64,000 bases of DNA from Coriobacteriaceae bacterium (GTDB lineage: Bacteria; Actinomycetota; Coriobacteriia; Coriobacteriales; QAMH01). Below, one piece after another: positions 9,238 to 18,277 of the stretch. The position numbers were made by a program, and so were the translations under genes. The notes under the pieces are model-generated. The model ran no database searches and was not told the origin of the DNA. It worked only from the letters and a program-made list of their open reading frames with translations. How positions within the stretch are numbered: the first letter of the stretch is position 1; the number at the start of each line of letters is the position of its first letter. The DNA lies in contig DAJPGJ010000001.1 in NCBI GenBank assembly GCA_025992705.1, positions 1,736,001 to 1,800,000 on the forward strand, written 5' to 3'.

Positions 9238-9297
9238 GGCCAGCCTTTCGGGCGGTATGGGCAAATAGTGTTCCCATAGTACCGCGAACTCGGTGCG

Positions 9298-9756
9298 ATG
9301 CGGCCCAGTTTCATGCAGTATCATGAGATGGAAATGGTAAGCGAAGCCGTACATAACGTCATGGTCGCCAACAAGCGCGCCAACACGAAACCCGAGCTTG
9401 TCGTGCGCAAGATGCTACGTGAGATGGGTTGGCCCGGATATCGCTGCGATTGGAAGAAGTGCGCAGGGCATCCCGACATCGCGTACCCGGGCAGGAAACT
9501 CGCTTTGTTCATTAATGGCTGTTTTTGGCACGCGCATGAGGGATGCAAGTACGCAAGCAAACCCAAGAGCAACGTGGAGTTCTGGGAGCAGAAGTTCGCG
9601 CGCAACAAGGCGCGGGACAAACGCGTCAAGGAACAGCTCGAAAGCGAAGGCTGGCATGTCATCGTCATCTGGGAATGCGAGCTTAAAAAGGACCGTATCG
9701 AAGAGACTCGTCAACGCCTGCACGACGAAATCGAATACGCCTTCGTAGACGTATAG
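9298..9756 (+). CDS. vsr: Very-short-patch-repair (Vsr-type) endonuclease
   Basis: Single-strand nicking endonuclease family that normally repairs T:G mismatches arising from deamination of methylated cytosine. The 152-residue product has the family core: the ANKRANTKPELVVRKML helix, metal-binding D60 in GHPDIAYPGRK, the aromatic block FINGCFWHAH, the ARNKARD segment and the closing VIWECEL strand. The start is uncertain: ATGs at 9298, 9313, 9322, 9328 and 9334 are all in frame and none has a clear ribosome site. The first is given here; the conserved sequence begins around residue 14. No cytosine methyltransferase gene is visible nearby, so it is an orphan in this window. A terminator follows at once. 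Confidence 0.88.
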   Translation: MRPSFMQYHEMEMVSEAVHNVMVANKRANTKPELVVRKMLREMGWPGYRCDWKKCAGHPDIAYPGRKLALFINGCFWHAHEGCKYASKPKSNVEFWEQKFARNKARDKRVKEQLESEGWHVIVIWECELKKDRIEETRQRLHDEIEYAFVDV

Positions 9757-9759
9757 GGC

Positions 9760-9802
9760 AAAACCAGACAATAATCGCCGGAGCACTTTTGTCTGGTTTT
9801 TT
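9760..9802 (+). terminator. Rho-independent terminator after vsr
   Basis: A 10-bp perfect stem (AAACCAGACA at 9761-9770, TGTCTGGTTT at 9790-9799) is followed by a run of T to 9802. It begins four bases after the vsr stop. The leading A-run also allows some function on the opposite strand. Confidence 0.8.
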
Positions 9803-9813
9803 GGCACATCACA

Positions 9814-9920
9814 GTAGACGCATCAGGATGGGTGAGATTGGCGTGAAGGAGGATGCGAAGCGTACGAGGTTACGCGAGCATCCTCGTGAACGACAAGATT
9901 GCCCATCCTGACGCGCCTAC
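9814..9920. terminator. Nested inverted repeat between convergent vsr and regulator genes
   Basis: Three nested stems. The outer arms are 9814-9832 and 9902-9920, with a perfect TCAGGATGGG/CCCATCCTGA core and two mismatches further out. The middle arms GAGGATGC (9849-9856) and GCATCCTC (9878-9885) enclose GCGTA/TACGC (9860-9864, 9871-9875). The right outer arm includes the stop codon of the regulator gene. Position and architecture match the element at 6513-6597, although the sequence differs. Confidence 0.55.
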
Positions 9921-10579
9921 TCCCACATGTAGCCGACGCCACGGACCGTGCGCAGATGCGCCGCAAGATCATTACCGAGCTTGGAGCGCACACGTCGCAC
10001 ATGCACGTCGACCGTACGCGAACCCCCGAAATAATCGAAGCCCCAGACACGCGAAAGCAATGCATCACGCGAATACACGTGTCCCGCATGCGTTACCAAA
10101 AACGCAAGCAACGCGTACTCAAGATAGGTAAAGTCAACGGGATTGCCATCAACAAGAACCTGATAGGTCGAAAGGTTGATGACCATCGAATCGATTGCGA
10201 TGAAATCGGAATTGGCCGTCTCCTCCCCTGGCCACAGAAGATGTCGCATGCGAATGAGCAGCTCATCGTCGGGGGCGTTCGAAAGGGCAAAATCGGCACG
10301 AATATGCGCAGGCAGACGCAAAAGATTGAGTGCATCGGCTTCCACCATGAGAAGCAGCCCCACATTATCGGCAAGTCGCAACTTCTGCTCGAGCGCGGCA
10401 ATGCCATCGGAGCGCATATCCGTGAGAGAGCACACGACAAGGTCGGTGGGCGGAAGCGAGGAGCTGGCGGTAGCGGCGGAACAAAGCTCAAAGTCGGCAT
10501 CAAGCTCTGCCGTCAGACGCGCAATGCGTCCATACGTCTGCATGCCCTCCTGTATGTATAGCACGCGTTTACGATGCAT
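9917..10579 (-). CDS. Atypical OmpR-type response regulator, GlnR-like
   Basis: A 220-residue DNA-binding regulator. The N-terminal receiver-like domain is degenerate: at the beta-3 position, where the phosphorylated Asp is expected, the sequence reads DLVVCSLTDM, with Ser in place of Asp. The C-terminal winged helix (about 125-220) is well conserved, with FTYLEYALLAFLVTHAGHVY, RDALLSRVWGFDY and RTVDVHVRRVRSKLG. Degenerate receivers and position beside glnA are features of the actinobacterial nitrogen regulator GlnR, which acts without phosphorylation; this identity is inferred. The gene starts 21 bases after glnA with an AGGTG site, so it is probably co-transcribed with hisI and glnA. No sensor kinase is adjacent. 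Confidence 0.75.
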   Translation of the reverse strand: MHRKRVLYIQEGMQTYGRIARLTAELDADFELCSAATASSSLPPTDLVVCSLTDMRSDGIAALEQKLRLADNVGLLLMVEADALNLLRLPAHIRADFALSNAPDDELLIRMRHLLWPGEETANSDFIAIDSMVINLSTYQVLVDGNPVDFTYLEYALLAFLVTHAGHVYSRDALLSRVWGFDYFGGSRTVDVHVRRVRSKLGNDLAAHLRTVRGVGYMWE

Positions 10580-10600
10580 GGCACAGCACCTGGTCGCTTT

Positions 10601-11981
10601 CTACAGAATTGGGAAGTACCGATCGAGTTCCCATTGCGTAACCTGGGAACGATACGAACGCCACTCTTCCTTCTTGTTCTCGACGATAAAGTGATGCATC
10701 TCATCGCCAAGAATCTCGCGCATCAGTTCGGAATGCTCAAAGAGCTCGATGGCCTCGTGCAAATCCCCGGGCAGCATGCGATAACCAGCGGCAAGCGCCT
10801 CTGCCTCGCTCATGGTTGAAAGATCGTCGGTGAGGGGCGGCTCGAGTTCGAGCTCGTCTTCGATACCGCGCAAACCCGCGCCCAGGAGCACCGCGAACAC
10901 GAGGTAGGGATTGCATGCCGGATCGGGGCTACGGTACTCGAAGCGAGCGGAATTAGCCTTGCCGGGCTTATAAAGCGGCACACGCACGAGCGCGTTACGA
11001 TTACGATTTGCCCAGGTCACATAGAGAGGAGCCTCGAAACCGGGAATGAGGCGCTTGTAGGAGTTCACGTATTGGTTGGTGATGAGCGTCATCTCGGGGG
11101 CATATTTGAGCAGGCCCGCGATGTAATGCTTGGCCGTCTGCGACAGGCCGAAGCCAAGCGGATCGTTCTCGTCGAAGAAAGCGTTCTCGTCATCACGGAA
11201 AAGCGAGATGTGCACATGCATGCCGCTGCCATCGACATCGCGGATGGGCTTGGGCATGAAGCTCGCATGCACGCCATGCTTGAGGGCGACCTCCTTCACG
11301 ACGAGACGATATGTCATGACCGCATCGGCCATGGAGAGCGCATCGCTATAGCGCAGGTCGATCTCCTGCTGCGAAGGCGCGGCCTCGTGGTGGGAGTATT
11401 CGACGGGGAATGCCCATCTGCTCAAGCGTCAAAATCGTGTCGCGGCGCAGATCAGAAGCCGTGTCATCGGCGGTCAGGTCGAAAAAGCCCGCGTAATCGA
11501 TGGGGTCGGGCTCCGTGGAATTCTTGAAGTAGAAGTACTCGAGCTCGGGGCCAACGTTCATGGTGTAGCCCATGCGCGCGGCCTTGGTAAGCATGCAACG
11601 CAGCACGTAGCGCGGGTCGCCATCGAAAGGCTTGCGCTCGGGCGTGAGAATGTTGCAGAACATGCGTGCCACGCCATCGTCCTTGGGGCGCCAGGGCAGC
11701 ACCTGGAACGTGCTCGCGTCGGGAAAGGCAATCATGTCGGACTCTGCGGCACGCGCGAAGCCCTCGATTGAACTGCCGTCAAAGCCCATGCCCTCGTCAA
11801 ATGCGGTCTCGAGCTCGCTTGGCGTGATGGCAAAGGACTTCATCTGGCCCAGAACATCGGTGAACCACATGCGAATAAAGTGAATGTGCCGCTCTTGCAC
11901 CGTTTTGAGAACATAGTCGCGATTTGCCTCGGCTGCAGCAGAACCAATCACGTCAAACTCGTCAGCACCTGTATCCGGCAT
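10601..11981 (-). CDS. glnA: Glutamine synthetase type I (frameshifted in this sequence)
   Basis: Makes glutamine from glutamate, ammonia and ATP. Two overlapping frames together give a full-length enzyme of about 459 residues. The N-terminal part has FTDVLGQMKSFAI and EGMGFDGSSIEGF. The second part has SHHEAAPSQQEIDLRY, the ATP-site MPKPI...GSGMHVHISL, NSYKRLIPGFEAP and RFEYRSPDP. The frames separate at a run of four G (11405-11408, C in the coding sense); removing one base restores EQMGIPVEYSHHEAAPSQQE. The C-terminus ends YRSQVTQWELDRYFPIL without the adenylylation-site Tyr loop, as in GSI-alpha enzymes controlled by feedback rather than adenylylation. It starts 6 bases after hisI with an AGGAG site. 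As a normally essential gene, sequence error is the likelier explanation. Confidence 0.9.
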
Positions 11982-11987
11982 TACCGC

Positions 11988-12350
11988 CTACTCCTCTTCT
12001 GACTGATGATGAGCATCATCGTCTTTGCGTTTTACATCCAGCGTGCGAAAGAAGCAGCTCGTGGCGCCCGTGTGGCAGGCAGGGCCCGCAGCATCGACCT
12101 TCACGAGGAGCGTATCTCCGTCGCAGTCATAATACAGCTCCTTGACCACCTGAATGTTTCCGCTCGTTAAACCTTTGTTCCAGAGCTCCTGACGCGAGCG
12201 CGACCAAAACCAGGTGGTTCCCGTCTCTCGCGTGAGCTCGAGGGACTCGGCGTTCATCCAGGCAACCATGAGGACTTCGCCCGTATCGTGCTGCTGCACG
12301 ACGCACGGAATAAGGCCGTGTTCGTCAAACCGCAAATCGTCGATGCCCAT
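11988..12350 (-). CDS. hisI: Phosphoribosyl-AMP cyclohydrolase
   Basis: Third step of histidine synthesis, hydrolytic opening of the adenine ring of phosphoribosyl-AMP. The 120-residue single-domain form lacks a HisE fusion. The family motifs are visible: EVLMVAWMNAESLELT, TTWFWSRSRQELWNKG, the Mg-binding DCDGDT and the zinc cysteines in GPACHTG and SCFF. The ATG at 12350 lies 8 bases downstream of the rfbB stop; an upstream extension of the frame is shadow sequence inside rfbB. No other his genes are nearby, so it has been separated from the histidine operon. The 6-base gap to glnA suggests co-transcription with it. Confidence 0.93.
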   Translation of the reverse strand: MGIDDLRFDEHGLIPCVVQQHDTGEVLMVAWMNAESLELTRETGTTWFWSRSRQELWNKGLTSGNIQVVKELYYDCDGDTLLVKVDAAGPACHTGATSCFFRTLDVKRKDDDAHHQSEEE

Positions 12351-12358
12351 GAGATACC

Positions 12359-13377
12359 CTATTGCCCTTGCTTCGCATACTTGGCCTCGGTCTCTTGCTT
12401 GGCACCCTCCCACCAGTCACGGTTATCTTCATACCAGGCTATGGTGTCACGCAAGCCCTCGTCAAAGTTCGTGTGCTTGGGCTGCCAGCCGAGCTCGCGG
12501 CGCAGCTTCGTGGAATCGATGGCATAGCGGCGATCATGGCCGGGGCGATCCTTGACCCAGTCGAAGTCGTCGGCATCCTTGCCCATCTCCGCGAGGATGG
12601 CGCGCAGCACGTCAATGTTGTTCTTCTCGCCATCGGCACCGATGAGGTAGGTCTCGCCTATCTCGCCCTTGGTGGATGTCCCAAACCGCACTGGAATGAT
12701 CCTCGGTGTGAATCCAATCGCGAACGTTGAGACCGTCACCGTAGAGCTTGGGACGGATACCACAGAGGATGTTCGTGATCTGACGCGGAATGAACTTCTC
12801 GATGTGCTGGCGCGGGCCGTAGTTGTTCGAGCAGTTGCTGATGGTCGCACGCACGCCATAGGTGCGCACCCAGGCGCGCACGAGCATGTCGCTCGATGCC
12901 TTGGTCGAGCTATAGGGGCTGCTCGGATGATAGGGCGTCTCCTCGGTGAAGCGCGCGGGATCGTCGAGCGCGAGATCACCGTACACCTCGTCGGTCGAGA
13001 TGTGATGGAAGCGCAGATCATGCTTGCGCGCCGCTTGCAAGAGCGTGAACGTGCCCTCGACGTTCGTTCTCAGAAACGGCGTCGGGTCGAGGATGGAGTT
13101 GTCATTATGGCTCTCGGCGGCAAAGTGCACGATCGCATCGGCATCTGCAGCGAGCTTGTCGACGAGCTCGGCATCGCAGATATCGCCATGCACGAAGGTC
13201 ATGCGGTCTTGCGGCAAACCCGCTATGTTGTCCGGGTTACCCGCATAGGTAAGCGCATCAAGCACCGTGACATGCACGCCAGGTTGGTTTTCGATGACCC
13301 AATGCACGAAGTTGCTGCCCGATAAAGCCGGCGCCACCCGTGACGATGACATTCTTGGGGACAAACGTATCCGTCAT
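12359..13377 (-). CDS. rfbB: dTDP-glucose 4,6-dehydratase (two frameshifts)
   Basis: NAD-dependent enzyme producing dTDP-4-keto-6-deoxyglucose, the second step of dTDP-rhamnose synthesis. Three frames join to one protein of about 338 residues: NVIVTGGAGFIG (Rossmann glycine motif); then SNFVHWVIENQPG through HFAAESHNDNSI, ISTDEVYGDL, YSSTKASSDMLVRAW and NCSNNYGP; then KGEIGETYLIGADGEKNN to the C-terminus. The breaks lie at 13318-13320 and 12680-12682, each a run of three C on the plus strand, where removal of one base restores the frame. The length of 3n+2 fits two +1 errors. The catalytic YxxxK and the TDE triad are present. The ATG at 13377 has an AAGGAG site. It sits between rfbC and hisI. 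Confidence 0.9.
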
Positions 13378-13391
13378 GCTCTTGCTCCTTG

Positions 13392-13959
13392 CTAGTCGCG
13401 CTTGAACGCGGGATGGACCTGATCCTTGTCGCTCAGATTGATCTCGCAATCAATCTCGGGCCATTCGATGCCGAAGGCCGGATCGTCATATCGATAACCG
13501 CCCTCGTCGTTGGGATGGTACACGTCATCGCACTTGTAGCAGAACTCCGCTGTATCCGAGAGCACGAGGAAGCCATGAGCAAAGCCGCGCGGTACGAAGA
13601 ACTGGCGCTTGTTCTCGGCCGAGAGGATAACGCCCTCCCACTGGCCATAGGTGGGACTTCCCTCACGCAGGTCAACGCACCACGTCGAAGACCTCGCCGC
13701 TCACGACGCGCACGAGCTTGCTTTGCGGATGCTCGATCTGGAAATGCAAGCCGCGCAGCACGCCCTTGGTGGACGAGCTCTGGTTATCCTGCACGAACTC
13801 GACGTCGATACCACCCGCAACGAAATCGGGGCGCTTGTACGTTTCCATGAAGTAGCCGCGTGCATCACCATACGCTTTGACGTCGACGATGATGACGCCT
13901 TCGATGGACGTCTGCGTGAAGGTGAAGTTGCCACTCGTGATGACTTTATCCGTTGTCAT
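13392..13959 (-). CDS. rfbC: dTDP-4-dehydrorhamnose 3,5-epimerase (frameshifted)
   Basis: Cofactor-independent double epimerase of the dTDP-rhamnose pathway, about 188 residues with a cupin fold. The first frame reads EGVIIVDVKAYGDARGYFMETY, the DFVAGGIDVEFVQDNQSSS segment and GVLRGLHFQ with the catalytic His. The second frame continues VDLREGSPTYGQWEGV, RQFFVPRGFAHGFLVLS and AFGIEWP. The frames meet at about 13673-13685, where one extra base is present; the overall length of 3n+1 agrees. The ATG at 13959 has an AGAAGGA site. The 171-bp inverted-repeat element lies just upstream, between this gene and rfbD. Confidence 0.9.
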
Positions 13960-13980
13960 AAGTTCCTTCTATCCATATAT

Positions 13981-14151
13981 GAATGGGAAAAGGTGTTTTA
14001 CGAAGCCCGATGAGCAGAAGAGGCAGAATCGCGAAGCGGTCTTGCGAGGACTGTTTGAGCGCACGGTTTCTGTGCGCGAGTTCCGCAGCAGCTGAGCGAT
14101 TCTGTCACTTCGGGTGCGAATCATTGGCGAGTAAAACACCTTTTCCCATTC
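13981..14151. repeat. 171-bp element with 21-bp perfect terminal inverted repeats
   Basis: Perfect 21-bp inverted ends (13981-14001 and 14131-14151, beginning GAATGGGAAAAGG) enclose further nested pairs: CCCGA/TCGGG (14006-14010, 14110-14114), CAGAATCGC/GCGATTCTG (14024-14032, 14096-14104) and GCGCAC/GTGCGC (14059-14064, 14072-14077). It fills the rfbD-rfbC gap and has no plausible ORF. No target-site duplication is evident. It could be a MITE-like remnant or an RNA structure within the rfb transcript. Confidence 0.7.
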
Positions 14152-14165
14152 TTACCTGACAGAAC

Positions 14166-15073
14166 CTAATCTGCCAGTTCCTCGAATCTATCCATGTACG
14201 TCGCAAGAGCCTCTTGCCAAGGACGCATCTCGTCGCCAACAGTCGCTGCAAGATGCGCGTTTTCGAGACTCGAGTACGCGGGACGATCTGCCGAGAGCGG
14301 GAAGCGCTCTTTGTACTCGGCGGAGCTCAGTCCCTCCTTCTCGCACTCGATGCCGGCTGCGTCCACGATGGCGCAGGCGAAGTCAAACCAGCTGCATGTA
14401 CCATTATTGGTACAGTGATACGTGCCATAATCATCGGTCGTCGCGATCTTGAGAATCTCGTAGGCAAGATCGTTGGCGCTTGTCGGGTTGCCCATCTGGT
14501 CGTTGACCACGGAAATCTTGCCGTTCTCGCGCGCAAGACGCAGCATCGTCTTCACGAAGTTCTTGCCGATGTAGCCATAGAGCCATGCCGTACGCACGAT
14601 GAAGCTCTTCTCGCATGCGGCCCGGGTGAGCACCTCACCCTCCCATTTGGTCCGCCCGTAAGCGGAAATAGGCTCAACTGCATCGGTCTCGGACACGTGG
14701 TACGGAAGTGGTACCGGGAAAGACGTAATCGGTGGAAATATGAACGACCTTGCCACCACATGCCTGCGCGGCACGGGCAATGTTCTCAGCCCCCATCGCG
14801 TTGACGTGCAGGGCAGCTGCTTCGTTTTGCTCGCAGCCATCCACATTGGTGATTGACGCGCAGTTGATGGTGAGATCATAGGGGCCATGTTCGGCATACC
14901 AAGCGTCAACGGCATCGGCATCGCTGATATCAAGCATCCAATAATCGGTATAGTCGACATCCGCGTTCATATAGACAGCCGGAATGGGACCAATCTCAGC
15001 TTTCATGGTCTCAAGGCAACGCCGAAGCTCGTTTCCAAGCTGTCCGCGCCCCCCCCGTGATCAGAATCTTCAT
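14166..15073 (-). CDS. rfbD: dTDP-4-dehydrorhamnose reductase (two frameshifts)
   Basis: NADPH-dependent reductase completing dTDP-L-rhamnose. The rejoined product is about 301 residues: KILITGG..GQLGNELRRCL at the N-terminus, then YWMLDISDADAVDAWY, NCASITNVDGCEQN, GGKVVHISTDYVFPG, SAYGRTKWEGE (catalytic YxxxK) and FIVRTAWLYG. One break is a run of eight C on the plus strand (15049-15056), where seven restores the Rossmann motif. The other lies within 14706-14718, beside a GGG. The length of 3n+2 fits two +1 errors. The ATG at 15073 begins 7 bases after the rfbA stop, so rfbA-D-C-B form one unit in that order. Confidence 0.88.
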
Positions 15074-15080
15074 CTGCTAC

Positions 15081-15977
15081 TTACCGCCCTTTGCATAGAA
15101 ACTTGTTTTCGCTCACGCTTTTGAGGTACTTGCCGTAATTGCTTTTGCCGTACTTGGTTGCCGCCTCGATGAGCTGCTCGCGATCGATCCAACCGTTGCC
15201 ATAGGCAATTTCCTCGACCACACTCACCGGGATGCCCTGGGCTTGCTCGACCGTACGCACGAAGTTCGTCGCTTCGAACAGCGACTCCATCGTACCCGTG
15301 TCGAGCCAGGCATAGCCCCGGCCGAGCACTTCGACATTGAGCGAGCCATCATTGAGATACATCTCGTTGAGATCGGTAATCTCGAGCTCTCCGCGCGCAG
15401 AAGGCTTGACTCGCTTGGCAAGCTCACACACGCGCTCGTCGTAGAAGTAGAGACCCGTGACCGCATAGTTGCTCTTGGGATGCTCCGGCTTCTCCTCGAT
15501 GGAGATCGCGTTGTAGTTCTCATCGAATTCCACGACGCCAAAGCGCTCGGGGTCATCGACGTAATAACCAAAGACCGTGGAGCCCTTGCCATTCTCGGCA
15601 CGCTCAACGGCGCGCCTGAGCTGATCGCGAAAGCCATTGCCATAGAAGATGTTATCACCGAGGACGAGGGCGCAGGGTTCTCCCGCGCAGAACTCCTCGC
15701 CGATGATGAATGCCTGGGCAAGGCCATCGGGCGAGGGCTGCACCCTGTAGGAAAGCTTGATTCCAAGCTGGCTTCCGTCACCCAAGAGGCGCTCGAAATT
15801 GGGGAGATCTGCAGGTGTCGAGATGATGAGTATGTCGCGGATGCCTGCCATCATGAGCGTGGCAAGCGGATAGTAAATCATTGGCTTGTCATAGATTGGC
15901 AGAAGCTGTTTGCTCGTAACGAGGGTGAGCGGATACAGGCGTGTTCCGCTACCGCCCGCCAGAATGATGCCCTTCAT
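15081..15977 (-). CDS. rfbA: Glucose-1-phosphate thymidylyltransferase
   Basis: Commits glucose-1-phosphate to the dTDP-rhamnose pathway. The intact product has 298 residues, normal for RmlA. It has the nucleotide-binding start KGIILAGGSGTRLYPLT, KQLLPIYDKPMIYYPL, the metal-binding LGDNIFYG, GYYVDDPERFGVVEFD and EEKPEHPKSNYAVTGLYFYD. The ATG at 15977 has a GGAGGAG site; the longer frame upstream is a shadow over the L,D-transpeptidase gene. It is the first gene of the rfb set, transcribed towards hisI. Unlike its rfb neighbours it contains no frameshift. Confidence 0.96.
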   Translation of the reverse strand: MKGIILAGGSGTRLYPLTLVTSKQLLPIYDKPMIYYPLATLMMAGIRDILIISTPADLPNFERLLGDGSQLGIKLSYRVQPSPDGLAQAFIIGEEFCAGEPCALVLGDNIFYGNGFRDQLRRAVERAENGKGSTVFGYYVDDPERFGVVEFDENYNAISIEEKPEHPKSNYAVTGLYFYDERVCELAKRVKPSARGELEITDLNEMYLNDGSLNVEVLGRGYAWLDTGTMESLFEATNFVRTVEQAQGIPVSVVEEIAYGNGWIDREQLIEAATKYGKSNYGKYLKSVSENKFLCKGR

Positions 15978-16045
15978 GTGATGCACTCCTCCGCTTGGAT
16001 TCGAAATATGTCGAATCATTATAAGACACGCACGGCAAATACAAA

Positions 16046-16073
16046 CGGGCACCTCCCAAATGAGAGGTGCCCG
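16046..16073 (-). terminator. Terminator after the L,D-transpeptidase gene
   Basis: A perfect 10-bp stem (CGGGCACCTC at 16046-16055, GAGGTGCCCG at 16064-16073) lies 33 bases downstream of the L,D-transpeptidase stop. In that direction it is followed by TTTGTATTT. Confidence 0.8.
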
Positions 16074-16105
16074 CACACGATGCCTATTCAAACACGCATA
16101 TCGCG

Positions 16106-18016
16106 CTAGTACAGATGCACCGTCGATCCGTAGGGAACCGTCTGCATGTACTGGGCAAACGGCCAGTCGAGGCGAATGCAGCCATGGGAGAGATGCTGGC
16201 CAAGCTCGTCGGTGGAACTCAGAACGCTGTGGAAGAAGTAGCCACCCGTGATATTGGTGCAGTACAGGGCATTCGACCAATCCGGCAACACGGGCAGGTG
16301 ATAGCCCGTAGAGTAGGTGCCCGTGATGGTCGGGGACCACGGAGCACCGCAAACGCAGGGCTCGAACCTATCGAGGTTCCAATTATCGTTGCCACCCCCT
16401 GAAGATGCCCACGCGGCACTTGTCCGTATCGACGAGGATGAGGAAGTCCGTCGGGCTGCGCATGCCCTGGGCACGCAGCATCATATCGCCTTCCTCGGGA
16501 GACTCGCTCTCGGTGAGCCAGCCATCGTTATTGGCCTTATACCAGCGATCAGCATAGACGTATTTATTGCGGTCAATGTAACCCTGCTTGGGGTCACCAT
16601 AGTACTTGCCACCATCGACGTAGATCAGGCCCGTCTGAGCGCCGGAGTAGGGCGAGTTCTCCCACGTGGCAATGAGCCAGTAGCGCTGGGTGCCGCCATC
16701 GTAGATATCGGTAACAAGCCAGCCCTGGCCCGTCGCAAGCTCGCCGCTTTCGAGATTGCCGAGCAAGACGATGCCACCCCAGCTGTATTTGCCGCGAAGC
16801 ACGTAGCCCTCGGCAGCAAGACCGTAGTAATTCACACCATCAACCGTAAAGAAACCGGCGTTCATGGCATGAAGGTCGGCGAGGTAATAGTAACGCTGCA
16901 TGCCGCCATCGATGGAATCGGTGACGTACCAACCGTCCTGGCCATCGGGTTTGGAAACGAGACGTCCTTCCTGATCGGCGACATAGACACAGTCAAGTTC
17001 GGGGGCATAGTATTTACCGCGTACAATGGCACCATCGTTTGTGGCGTAGGCGTGGTAGCCGGTTCCCTCGTCGGGGTCGATGAGGCGACCCTTGACGATG
17101 TTGCCGTCAGCACCAATCCAGTAGCGCTCGAGGCTTCCCCAGGCGTTCGTGATGAGCCACTGGGCGTTGATCTCCAGGCTGGGGCCGTTGGTCGCGTACC
17201 AGGCCAGGCCCTCGTGGTTCCACCCGACGCCGACCAGGTGGTCGTTCTCGACCCAGGAGGTCGTGAAGTTGTGCGCGCCGGCGATGGCGTTGGGGTTGTA
17301 CTGGCGCAGCACGACGACGCCGTCCTCGCCGTCGGAGTACCAGCCGATTCCCTCGTCGTCCAGCCCACGGAGATGAGGTGGGCGCGTTCGGCGTCAGAGG
17401 TGGTGTAGTGGTGGTCGCCGGCGTTGGGGTTGTAGAGGCGGTAGACCGGGTTTCCCGCCGTGGGGGCGACCCAGCCGATGCCCTCCCACTGCCAGCCGGC
17501 CGACGCGACGCTCGTGGCCTCGTAGAGGCTCATGGTGTAGAAGTGCTCGCCGGAGTTGGGATTGTAGAGGCGGTACATGTTGGCGTGGGAGTCCTCGTAG
17601 CTCACCTCGGGCTCCTCAGGAGTCTCACCGGGAGTCTCGGGGGTATCCTGGTCAGGTTTATCCTGGTCATCTGGCGTGTCACCGGCGGGTTTGTCCGCCT
17701 GGTCGCCATCGTCGCCCTCGTCCGGTGTGTCACCGGCGGGCTCGTCCGCCTGGTCGCCATCGTCCGGCGCTGCCGGCGTGTCGGGATCGGTCGGCTCGCC
17801 GGGATCGTCGGCGTCCCCCGGCGTCACGTCGTCAGGCCCGGTCACGTCCTCGCCGTCATCGGGATCGGTCGTCACGGTGCCATCGGAAACCGTCGTGTCG
17901 GTAGTCCCGGCGTTTTCTGCCGCGTAGGCGGGCGTCGCCGCCATCGCAAGCATGCATGCGAGCACGGTTGCAGCAATGACAATCCATACCCGTCCGAGCG
18001 AACGAACTTTACTCAT
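16106..18016 (-). CDS. Secreted L,D-transpeptidase with DUF5648 triad (two frameshifts)
   Basis: Predicted exported wall cross-linking enzyme of about 636 residues after joining three frames. A signal peptide (to about residue 32, ending TPAYAAE) precedes an Asp/Pro/Thr-rich linker. Three DUF5648-type units follow (RLYNPNSGEHFYT, RLYNPNAGDHHYT, RQYNPNAIAGAHNFTT), then repeated aromatic wall-binding-like segments (GWYVTDSIDGG, GWLVTDIYDGG). The C-terminal YkuD domain has the catalytic SHGCIRL preceded by HSVLSSTDELG. The breaks are a missing C near 17360 (restores GWDDEGIGWYSD) and an extra C in the run 16395-16399 (restores FRGGNDNW). The net length stays a multiple of three, as expected for one loss and one gain. 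It has its own terminator. Confidence 0.85.
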
Positions 18017-18218
18017 GTTTTGATCACTTCCCTACACCAGATATAACCACGGCGCGACACTACCACGCACGCATGCTTAGTCGAGCATCGCTTCTGCCAG
18101 CGGTCGCTATATCTTTGCGAAAACCGCAGAACAGGTAACGTTTGTCCGTATCTTGGTCAGTAAATTATGCAAGTCATGTCTAGGATACTGCACAGAGATG
18201 ACGCATATATAGAATAGA

Positions 18219-18249
18219 GAACGCCATCACAGCGGATGTAATGGCGTTC
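18219..18249 (-). terminator. Terminator after the GH43-like gene
   Basis: A 9-bp perfect stem (GAACGCCAT at 18219-18227, ATGGCGTTC at 18241-18249) lies 29 bases beyond the stop of the GH43-like gene in its reading direction. The tail is moderately T-rich (TCTATTC). Confidence 0.7.
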
Positions 18250-18277
18250 GTTAGTCAAAAGAGACTCTTCAGAAACC

